A stretch of 64,000 nt of DNA, from contig JBEKJP010000010.1 in the NCBI GenBank assembly GCA_050011155.1, forward strand, positions 22,177-86,176, given 5' to 3'. The notes beneath the pieces are model-generated. The model had not been told where the DNA came from. It did no database searches and was given only the letters and a program-made list of their open reading frames with translations. How positions within the stretch are numbered: position 1 is the stretch's first letter; the number at the start of each line of letters is the position of its first letter. The position numbers and the translations under genes are program-made. Of this stretch, positions 9,738 to 16,770 are shown piece after piece. This DNA is from Palsa-504 sp050011155 (GTDB lineage Bacteria; Actinomycetota; Actinomycetes; Streptosporangiales; Streptosporangiaceae).

Positions 9738-10049
9738 TCACGGCATCCGGCCCGTGTTCTCTGCAGTCACGGGCGCCCCGCCAGCCACTGCGGGAATGAC
9801 CGAAACGCGCTCGCCCGCTGGTACCGGCGTGTCGAGTCCCTGCGCGAACCGCACGTCCTCGTCGCCCACGTAAACGTTGACAAAGCGGCGCAATTTCCCG
9901 GTGTCGTCGATGATCCGGCCGCCCAGGCCGGGATAGGCGGCGTCCAGGCCGGAGATGACCTCACGGAGGGTCCCCTCCGCCGCGGCCACCTCCGCCGCGC
10001 CGCCGGTATAGGACCGCAGGATGGTAGGGATGCGCACCTGCACAGTCAT
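9738..10049 (-). CDS. MoaD/ThiS-like sulfur carrier, CysO-like, with extra C-terminal tail
   Basis: 103 residues of ubiquitin-like sulfur-carrier fold. IPTILRSYTGG, RRFVNVYVGDEDVRF and IPAVAGG closely resemble mycobacterial CysO, whose C-terminal Gly-Gly is thiocarboxylated to deliver sulfide for cysteine synthesis. Here Gly90-Gly91 are followed by twelve more residues (APVTAENTGRMP) before the stop. Known carriers of this kind end at Gly-Gly, so this one should need trimming (CysO adducts are cut by the Mec metalloprotease) or has another role. It lies 15 bp downstream of thrC on the same strand. Confidence 0.88.
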   Translation of the reverse strand: MTVQVRIPTILRSYTGGAAEVAAAEGTLREVISGLDAAYPGLGGRIIDDTGKLRRFVNVYVGDEDVRFAQGLDTPVPAGERVSVIPAVAGGAPVTAENTGRMP

Positions 10050-10064
10050 GACGATCTCCTGGAG

Positions 10065-11333
10065 TTAGCCCACGGCCGGATAGCGCTGGGTGAAGGCCTC
10101 GAGGGTGGGCCGGATCGGGTCGGGTACGTCCACCGCCCCGGCGACCGCGTCGAGGGTCTTCAGCCCGTCGCCCGAGTTAATGATCACGGTCTCGGCGTCC
10201 GGGTCGAGCCGGCCCTCCTTGAGCAGCTTGCGCAGCACGCCGACGGTGACGCCGCCGGCCGTCTCGCCGAAGATGCCCTCGGTGGCGGCCAGCAGCCGGA
10301 TGGAGTCGACGACCTCGTCGTCGTCCACGTCGGCGATCCATCCGCCGGTGCGGCGTACCACGTCGAGCACGTAGGGACCGTCGGCCGGGTTCCCGATGGC
10401 CAGCGACTTGGCCACGGTGTCCGGGCGGACCGGGCGGACGACGTCGTGGCCGGCCGCGAAGGCCGCGGATACCGGCGAGCAGCCCGTCGCCTGCGCCCCG
10501 AACACCCGCCACGGGGTCGGCTCGACCAGCCCGAGCGAGGTCAGCTCGGTGAAGCCCTTGTCCACCTTGACCAGTTGCGCGCCCGACGCGATCGGCACCA
10601 CCACCTGATCGGGCACCCGCCAGCCGAGCTGCTCGGCGATCTCGAAGGCGAGGGTCTTGGAGCCCTCGGCGTAGTAGGGCCGGACGTTGACGTTGACGAA
10701 CGCCCAATCCGGGTGCTCCCCGGCCAGCTCAGAAGCCAGCCGGTTCACGTCGTCATAGGTACCGTCCACGGTGATGAACGTCCCGCCGTAGACCGACGTG
10801 GTGATGATCTTCGGCAGCTCCAGGTCGGCGGGCACCAGGACCACAGAACGCACCCCGGCCCGCGCCGCCGCGGCGGCCACCGCGTTGGCCAGGTTGCCGG
10901 TGGACGGGCAGGCGAGCACCTTGAAGCCCATCTCGGTGGCGGCGGCCAGGGCCACCGCGACCACCCGGTCCTTGAACGAGTGGGTCGGGTTACCCCGGTC
11001 GTCCTTGACCCACAGGCGGCGCATGCCCAGCGCGTGGGCCAGGTTGTCGGCACGGATCAGCTTGGTGTAGCCGGGCTCGGTGGTAGGCCGGGAGGCGATG
11101 TCGGGCGGAACCGGGAGCAGCGGCGCGTAACGCCACATGCTGGGCGGGCCGGCCTCGATGTCCGCCCGGGTCAGCTCGGGGTAGTCGTAACGGACTTCCA
11201 GCGGCCCGAAGCAGTCCTCGCAGGCGTAGTGCGGGCCGAGCCCGTAGACCCGGCCGCATTCGCGGCAGGACAGCCCGGTAGCGTAACCGAAGCTGGCGGA
11301 AGCAGGAGGTGTGGGTGTCGTTGCTGTGGTCAC
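10065..11333 (-). CDS. thrC: Threonine synthase
   Basis: PLP enzyme converting O-phosphohomoserine to threonine. 422 residues; the PLP lysine is in NPTHSFKDR (Lys121) and the glycine-rich PLP phosphate loop is STGNLANAVA. An N-terminal four-cysteine knuckle (Cys23, 26, 38, 41: CRECG...CEDCFGP) precedes the catalytic part, a feature of this ThrC class. The GTG at 11333 follows GAAGGGA at about ten bases. It is followed by the CysO-like gene, an actinobacterial pairing that suggests a link with sulfur amino acid supply. No threonine attenuator or riboswitch was recognised upstream. Confidence 0.93.
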   Translation of the reverse strand: MTTATTPTPPASASFGYATGLSCRECGRVYGLGPHYACEDCFGPLEVRYDYPELTRADIEAGPPSMWRYAPLLPVPPDIASRPTTEPGYTKLIRADNLAHALGMRRLWVKDDRGNPTHSFKDRVVAVALAAATEMGFKVLACPSTGNLANAVAAAAARAGVRSVVLVPADLELPKIITTSVYGGTFITVDGTYDDVNRLASELAGEHPDWAFVNVNVRPYYAEGSKTLAFEIAEQLGWRVPDQVVVPIASGAQLVKVDKGFTELTSLGLVEPTPWRVFGAQATGCSPVSAAFAAGHDVVRPVRPDTVAKSLAIGNPADGPYVLDVVRRTGGWIADVDDDEVVDSIRLLAATEGIFGETAGGVTVGVLRKLLKEGRLDPDAETVIINSGDGLKTLDAVAGAVDVPDPIRPTLEAFTQRYPAVG

Positions 11334-11566
11334 CGGCGAGGAATTCCCTTCCCATCTTTCCCAATGGTCACCTTGACCAGGGCCGGAGTTGGCACCATGT
11401 CACGCGCCTCGCCGTTGACGACGGGCATGCTTGCGCGCTAGGTTGCCGGGGCTTCACAGGGCCGATCCCTCCACCCCTCTGGATGAGCGTTATTTAGTTT
11501 TGTCCGAGCGCTAATCAGAATACCTCAGTGCTGGCTCGGGCCGATGACCCACTAGCCTGCCGGACT

Positions 11567-13063
11567 ATGAACCAGCGCGTGCTCGTGGCGTCCAACCGCG
11601 GTCCGATCTCGTACCAGTTCGGCGCCGGCGGCTCGCTGACCGGGCGCAGGGGCGGCGGCGGCATGATCGGCGGGGTCGCCGACGGGCTGGCCGCGCTCGG
11701 CCCCGGAACCAGCGCCACCTGGATCTGCGCCGCGCTCAGCGACGCGGACCGCGCCGTCGCCCGGCGCGAGGCCGGTGCCCGCGACGAAGCCGGCATCCCG
11801 GTGCGGATGCTCGACATCCCGCCGGTCATCTTCGGCCGCGCCTACAACGACGTGGCCAACTCGGCCCTGTGGTTCCTGCTCCACCAGCTCTTCGACACCC
11901 CGAACCAGCCGCAGTTCGGCGCCCGGTTCCGGCGCGACTGGGAGTCCTACGTCGCGTACAACGAGATGTTCGCCGCCGCCCTGGCCGAGGAGGCGGCGGC
12001 GGAAGAGACGGGGGCTCAGCCGGCCGGCGGCCCGCGGATCCTGGTCCAGGACTACCACCTGTGCCTGGTCCCGCGGCTGCTGCGGGACCGGCTGGGCGGC
12101 GCCGCCCGCGCCGCGGGCGTGGGGTACTTCTGCCACACGCCCTGGGTGCCGCCGGATTACTACCGGATACTCCCGGCCGATATCGGCCGGGCGCTGCTGG
12201 ACGGCATCCTGGCCGCCGACCGGGCCGGCTTTCACACCGCCCGGTGGGCCACCTCGTTCATGGACTGCTGCGCCGACCTGCTCGGCGCCGACGTGGAGCG
12301 GGCCGGCCGCGGGCGGGCCGGCGGAACGGCCGGGCGGGTGACCTACCGGGGGCACGTCACCGAGATCGCCGTCCACCCGCTCGGCGTGGACGCGCCCGCC
12401 CTGCGCGAGCGCGCCCGGGACGAGGACGTCCAGGCCCACGCCGGCGTCCTGCGCCAGGCCGCGGGTGATCGCAAGCTGATCGTCCGGGTGGACCGCACCG
12501 AGCTGTCGAAGAACATCGTGCGCGGCCTGTCCGCGTACCGCGAGCTGCTCGCCACCCGGCCGCAGTGGCGGGGCCGGGTCGTCCACCTGGCCTTCGCCTA
12601 CCCGTCCCGCTCCGAACTGGCCGAGTACCGCGCTTATACCGAACGGGTGCGGCAGCTCGCCCTGGACATCAGCGGCGAGTTCGGGACCGCGGACTGGAAC
12701 CCGCTCATCCTGGAAGTCAAGGACGACTACCCGCGGTCGCTGGCCGCCTGCACGCTGGCCGACGTGCTGCTGGTCAACCCGATCAAGGACGGGATGAACC
12801 TGGTGGCCCAGGAGGGCCCGGTGCTCTCCGAGCGGGGCTGCGCGCTGGTGCTCTCCCGCGAGGCGGGCGCCGCCGCGACGCTGGCCGCCGACGCGCTGCT
12901 AGTCAACCCGTTCGACGTCAGCGAGACGGCCGAGGCCCTGCACCAGGCGCTGGCCATGTCCGACGGCGAACGCCGGCGCCGCAGCGCCGCACTCGCCGCG
13001 ACCGCCGCCGCGGATCCGCCCGCCCGCTGGCTGGGCGACCAGCTAGCCTCGCTCGGGGCGTGA
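11567..13063 (+). CDS. otsA: Alpha,alpha-trehalose-phosphate synthase (GT20)
   Basis: Makes trehalose-6-phosphate from nucleotide-glucose and glucose-6-phosphate. About 498 residues with GT20 landmarks VASNRGPISY, RRGGGGMIGG, WVQDYHL-equivalent LVQDYHLCLVP, CHTPWVPPDYYRILP, VDRTELSKNIVRGLSAY and NPIKDGMNLVAQE. The ATG at 11567 has no ribosome site but a TAGCCT box ends eight bases before it, typical of a leaderless actinobacterial start. It converges with otsB, so the two trehalose genes are not one operon. Confidence 0.93.
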   Translation: MNQRVLVASNRGPISYQFGAGGSLTGRRGGGGMIGGVADGLAALGPGTSATWICAALSDADRAVARREAGARDEAGIPVRMLDIPPVIFGRAYNDVANSALWFLLHQLFDTPNQPQFGARFRRDWESYVAYNEMFAAALAEEAAAEETGAQPAGGPRILVQDYHLCLVPRLLRDRLGGAARAAGVGYFCHTPWVPPDYYRILPADIGRALLDGILAADRAGFHTARWATSFMDCCADLLGADVERAGRGRAGGTAGRVTYRGHVTEIAVHPLGVDAPALRERARDEDVQAHAGVLRQAAGDRKLIVRVDRTELSKNIVRGLSAYRELLATRPQWRGRVVHLAFAYPSRSELAEYRAYTERVRQLALDISGEFGTADWNPLILEVKDDYPRSLAACTLADVLLVNPIKDGMNLVAQEGPVLSERGCALVLSREAGAAATLAADALLVNPFDVSETAEALHQALAMSDGERRRRSAALAATAAADPPARWLGDQLASLGA

Positions 13064-13092
13064 CCGGGGCGGGCACTCCACCCCGTTCGGCC

Positions 13093-13911
13093 TCATGATT
13101 TGATCTGGGCGGCCAGGGCCGTGAGCAGCTCCACCACCCCCGGTGGTCCGTCCACCGCCAGGTCGGCGTCGGCGGCGACCCGCGGTGACTCGGCGCTGGC
13201 GCTGGCGACGGCGCAGCCGGGAATGCCGCCGGCCCGTAGCGCGCGCACCGCGGCGAAGGCGGGCAGGTCCCCGAGGTCATCCCCGCAGAATAGGACCGAA
13301 CGGGCGGCCCGCTCGCTCACCAGCCCGGTCAGCGCGGCTCCTTTGTCCATGCCGGGCGGGCGCAGCTCGATGACCAGCCGGCCGGGTTCCGCGGCCAGCC
13401 CCAGCTGCTCGGCCAGCGCGCCGAGCGGGTCGCGGAGCCGCCCCAGCGCCCCCTCCGGGTCGGCTGTGCCGCGGGTGTGCACGGCCACCGCGTGCGCCTT
13501 GTCCTCGATCCGGGTGCCGTCGGGCGCGCCCGCCTCGCGGAGCAGGCCGGGCAGGGCCGCGCGGGCCTCCTCCACCGCGGGCGCGGGCGGCGCGTCGGCC
13601 AGCCGGCCGTCCTGCCAGCGCTGGCCGCCGTAGTGGCCGAGCACCACCAGGCCCGGGATGGCCGCGAGGTCACCCAGCCGCACCGCGTCGGCCGCGGCCC
13701 GGCCGGTGATGATCGCGACCGTGCCCACCACCCGGGCCAGCGCGGTCAGGGCGGGTACCGCGCCGGGATGAGCCCGGGCGTCGGCCGGGCGGGTGACGAT
13801 CGGCGACAGCGTGCCGTCGAAGTCCGCGGCCACCAGCGCGTGCCGCGGATCCGCGAGCAGCGCGTCCAGGCCGTCCCGGCCCGCCGCCGTGCGCGGCCGG
13901 GGCAGCGTCAC
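13093..13911 (-). CDS. otsB: Trehalose-6-phosphate phosphatase (HAD)
   Basis: Removes phosphate from trehalose-6-phosphate, the step after OtsA. 272 residues. HAD motif I is AADFDGTLSPI (nucleophile Asp30, Asp32), motif II TGR, motif III Lys in GMDKGAAL, and motif IV FCGDDLGDLPAF. The GTG start overlaps the stop of the upstream DUF3263 gene (GTGA), which implies translational coupling. Confidence 0.9.
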   Translation of the reverse strand: MTLPRPRTAAGRDGLDALLADPRHALVAADFDGTLSPIVTRPADARAHPGAVPALTALARVVGTVAIITGRAAADAVRLGDLAAIPGLVVLGHYGGQRWQDGRLADAPPAPAVEEARAALPGLLREAGAPDGTRIEDKAHAVAVHTRGTADPEGALGRLRDPLGALAEQLGLAAEPGRLVIELRPPGMDKGAALTGLVSERAARSVLFCGDDLGDLPAFAAVRALRAGGIPGCAVASASAESPRVAADADLAVDGPPGVVELLTALAAQIKS

Positions 13912-14189
13912 CCGGACCGTCCCTGCGTCCCCGTCGGACCCCGGTTGCCCCTGGTCCGCGGCGACCGCATCCGCTGCCGCCGCGCCCGCTGTGCCTGCAG
14001 CCGCTTGACCAGCACCGGGTCGGCGGCGAGCGCCTCCGGCCGGTCGATCAGCTCGTTCAGGAGCTGGTAGTAACGGGTCGCCGACATGGCGAGCACCTCG
14101 GCGATGGCCTGCTCCTTCACCCCCGGCGAGCGCCAGCCGCGGCGCTCGAACGCCAGGATGCGCAGGTCGAGCTCGGACAACTCGGACAT
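13908..14189 (-). CDS. DUF3263 helix-turn-helix protein
   Basis: 93-residue small basic protein. The MSELSELDLRILAFERRGWRSPGVKEQAI start and SATRYYQLLNELIDRPEAL helix fit DUF3263, an actinobacterial family that looks like a small DNA-binding domain. A strong GGAGGAGG precedes the ATG at 14189. It is coupled to otsB by a GTGA overlap; the gene pair recurs in actinobacteria, so a role in trehalose control is plausible but unproven. Confidence 0.82.
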   Translation of the reverse strand: MSELSELDLRILAFERRGWRSPGVKEQAIAEVLAMSATRYYQLLNELIDRPEALAADPVLVKRLQAQRARRQRMRSPRTRGNRGPTGTQGRSG

Positions 14190-14368
14190 ACGACCTCCTC
14201 CCGGCCCGGTTACTGCGACCGTACCCGACCGATCGCAGGCATCGTCAAACAAATCGCCGGTGACGCATTCCACGGGCGGCGGACGCGTGGCACGATTACA
14301 GGGGCCGGGTCGGAACGTCGCTACCGCAGGCCTGCTCGGCCAGCCTCGGAGGAGATACCTGACCTAAA

Positions 14369-16717
14369 GTGTCACACCGATCGTTCCGCCGCACCCTGAT
14401 CCCGGTTGCCGCAGGGCTGGCCGCCATCGTCACCGTTTCCTGGCCAACGTCGGCCAGCGCGGCGGGGTACGCGCGCGCCAACACCGTGCCGGCCAACACC
14501 GTGCCGGCCAACACCGTGCAGGCCCAGGAGTGGTGGCTGAACGGCCTGCACGTGACCCAGGCCTGGCAGTCCGCCCAGGGCGCCGGGATCACCGTGGCCG
14601 TGCTCGGCACCGGCGTGGACACCGGGCATCCCGATCTGGCCGGCGCCGTGACGACCGGGCCGGACTTCAGCGGTTCCGGCCGGAAGGCGGGCGGCCCGTT
14701 CTGGGGGGTCAACGGAACCGCGGTAGCCGCGATCATCGCGGGACACGGGCACGGCAGCGGCCACGCGGACGGCATCCTCGGCGTCGCCCCCGCGGCCAAG
14801 ATCTTGTCCATCCGGGTCACGCTGGAGTACAACGACCCGCTGAACGCCGACGCGGCCCTCGCTAAGAAGCTGCCCGGGGCCATCGCCGCGGGCATCAACT
14901 ACGCGGTGGACCACGGCGTCCGGATCATCGAGCTGCCGATGGACCCCGGGACCGGCGGCCTGACCGGCCAGGGCAATCCGGCCGCGGCCGGCGGCAGCCC
15001 GGCCGAGCAGGCGGCGGTGGCGAACGCGCTGAGCAAGGACGTGATCCTGGTCGCCCCGGCGGGCGACGACGGCGAGGGGGCCGGCCGGGTGGACTACCCG
15101 GCCGCCTATCCCGGCGTCATCGCGGTGGGGTCGGTGGCCAGGGACGGGCAGGTCGCCCCGTTCAGCAGCACGCACACCTTCGTGACCCTGACCGCGCCCG
15201 GCGTCGGCCTGACGACCGCGACCCCGCCCGACGGCTACGCGCCGGTCAGCTCCACCAGCCTGTCGAGCGGCATCGTGGCCGGCGTGGCCGCGCTGGTCCT
15301 GTCCAGGTTCCCGCACCTCACCGGCGCCCAGGTGAGCCAGGTGCTGGCCGAGAGCGTGACCCCGGCCCGCACGCACGCGGCGGGAGCCGGGCTCGGCACC
15401 ATCGACGCGGCCCGGGCGGTCAGCCTGGCCGCGGGCCTCGGCGAGATCGCCCAGCCGACCGCCACGCCCATCCGCACGCACCTACCCGGACGGCTGTCGA
15501 CCACCGCGACGCACCAGGTGAGCGCCAGTTCCGTGGCCAGCTCGCTGGTCCGGTACGTGGTGGCCGGCCTGGGCGTGCTGATCGCGCTGCTCATCGTCCT
15601 GCTCCTGGTCATGCGCTCCCGGCGGGAAAAGGCCCGGGCCGCCGCCGCGGCGGCGACCGCCGCGGCCGGGCCGGGCCGGGCCCGGCCCCGCGGCCAGCAC
15701 GAGCAGCGCAAGCCGGAGCCCCCGGCCGGGGCCGTACTGGCCATCACGGGGCCGGGTGGGACGGGACGGCCGCAGCCACCCCCGATGATCCCCGGGGCCG
15801 CTGGGTCCGCTGGGATCTCCGGGGCCGCTGGGTCCCCCTCGCCGTCACCGGGACCGGCCGCCAGCTGGACGGCCACCGGCGGCTTCACCGGCGGCGGCCT
15901 GGGCGAGATGCAGAGTTCCGCGGGCGGCCCTTACGCGCCGAGCGCGCCGTTCCGGCCGACCATGAGCGCGCCGCCCAAAGCCGCTAAGACGGTCAAGGGC
16001 TCCAGGCCCGCCGACGGCGGCACCGGGCCGCCGTGGGCGCCCGCGCCGGAGCCCCAGCGCACGTTCGGGTCGCTGCCGACGGCGGGGAACAGCGCGCTCC
16101 CCCCGGACCCGGGGCCCGGCATCCGCGTACCCGGCGACATGGCGGACCTGCCCGCGCTGCCGCCCGACGCCATGCTGCCCGCGCCCTTCGAGTTCGGCAC
16201 GTCACCGGACCCGGATTTCCCGCCGCGGCCGCGGGCCCGCGAGGGCGACGACTTTCCCGACGTCCCCCCGTCGCGGGCCCAGCTGCCGACCCGGCAGAGC
16301 CTAAGCTTCGCCGCCGCCCCGGTTCCCCTCGACTACGCGCCGCCGCAGGTCCCTGACTTCACTGTCCCCTCGCGCGCGGCTGGCCTGGTCCTCAGTACTG
16401 GTTTGACCGGTGCTGGTTCAGCCGGTGCTGGTTCGACCGGGACTGGTTCGACCGGGACTGGTTCAGCCCGCGCTGGTTCAGCCGATGCTGGCTCGACGGA
16501 CGCCGACTCGGACGGCGCAGGTACGGCCGGGGCTGCCGGGACCACACCGGTCCCGGCAGCCCCGGCCGAATCGCGCGCTCCTGGAGTCAAAGCCGACCCC
16601 AGCTTCATCTGGAACCTGTCCGGCACCGACGTCTTCCCGGCCGCGGGCCGTCCGGACGAGCCGGAGGCACCGAGCGCCGCCCCGCTGGACGACGAACCCG
16701 GTGCCCCGGTCGCCTAG
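14369..16717 (+). CDS. Membrane-anchored subtilisin-fold (S8) pseudoprotease-like protein
   Basis: 782 residues: signal peptide (1-31, cut near SASA), three NTVPA-type repeats (38-50), an S8-like domain (about 55-355), one membrane segment (about 397-416) and a 360-residue Pro/Ala/Gly-rich cytosolic tail. It resembles mycosin/S8 proteins, but the catalytic Asp position reads VAVLGTGVD (Gly80), the HGTH position reads VNGTAVA (Asn115), and the oxyanion Asn lies in APAGDDG; only the GTS-type serine is kept (SSTSLSSG, Ser297). It is probably not a working protease. No type VII secretion genes are adjacent. GTG start, with GGAGGAG 14 bases upstream. Confidence 0.8.
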   Translation: MSHRSFRRTLIPVAAGLAAIVTVSWPTSASAAGYARANTVPANTVPANTVQAQEWWLNGLHVTQAWQSAQGAGITVAVLGTGVDTGHPDLAGAVTTGPDFSGSGRKAGGPFWGVNGTAVAAIIAGHGHGSGHADGILGVAPAAKILSIRVTLEYNDPLNADAALAKKLPGAIAAGINYAVDHGVRIIELPMDPGTGGLTGQGNPAAAGGSPAEQAAVANALSKDVILVAPAGDDGEGAGRVDYPAAYPGVIAVGSVARDGQVAPFSSTHTFVTLTAPGVGLTTATPPDGYAPVSSTSLSSGIVAGVAALVLSRFPHLTGAQVSQVLAESVTPARTHAAGAGLGTIDAARAVSLAAGLGEIAQPTATPIRTHLPGRLSTTATHQVSASSVASSLVRYVVAGLGVLIALLIVLLLVMRSRREKARAAAAAATAAAGPGRARPRGQHEQRKPEPPAGAVLAITGPGGTGRPQPPPMIPGAAGSAGISGAAGSPSPSPGPAASWTATGGFTGGGLGEMQSSAGGPYAPSAPFRPTMSAPPKAAKTVKGSRPADGGTGPPWAPAPEPQRTFGSLPTAGNSALPPDPGPGIRVPGDMADLPALPPDAMLPAPFEFGTSPDPDFPPRPRAREGDDFPDVPPSRAQLPTRQSLSFAAAPVPLDYAPPQVPDFTVPSRAAGLVLSTGLTGAGSAGAGSTGTGSTGTGSARAGSADAGSTDADSDGAGTAGAAGTTPVPAAPAESRAPGVKADPSFIWNLSGTDVFPAAGRPDEPEAPSAAPLDDEPGAPVA
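14477..14521 (+). repeat. Three 15-bp tandem repeats in the S8-like gene
   Basis: Three in-frame copies of GCCAACACCGTGCCG, the third differing in its last codon. They encode ANTVP-ANTVP-ANTVQ directly after the signal peptide. Confidence 0.9.
16397..16501 (+). repeat. Seven degenerate 15-bp tandem repeats in the S8-like gene
   Basis: Seven in-frame 15-bp units of the form GCTGGTTCAGCCGGT encode a Gly/Ser/Thr/Ala-rich pentapeptide repeat in the cytosolic tail. The units differ at a few bases; copy number may vary between strains. Confidence 0.85.
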
Positions 16718-16748
16718 CCGACGCCAGCCAACCGGCGCCGGCTAGGCG
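16711..16748. terminator. Bidirectional terminator candidate between the S8-like gene and lon
   Basis: CGCCTAGCCG (16711-16720) and CGGCTAGGCG (16739-16748) are perfect 10-bp arms around an 18-base loop. The left arm covers the TAG stop of the S8-like gene, and lon ends 23 bases beyond the right arm, so it could stop both convergent transcripts. Confidence 0.5.
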
Positions 16749-16770
16749 CTACCAGCTAGGCGGTGCCCCG

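Noticed and set aside
11334..11566. Riboswitch or attenuator upstream of thrC
   Set aside because: I found no leader peptide rich in Thr/Ile codons and no recognisable riboswitch core in this gap.
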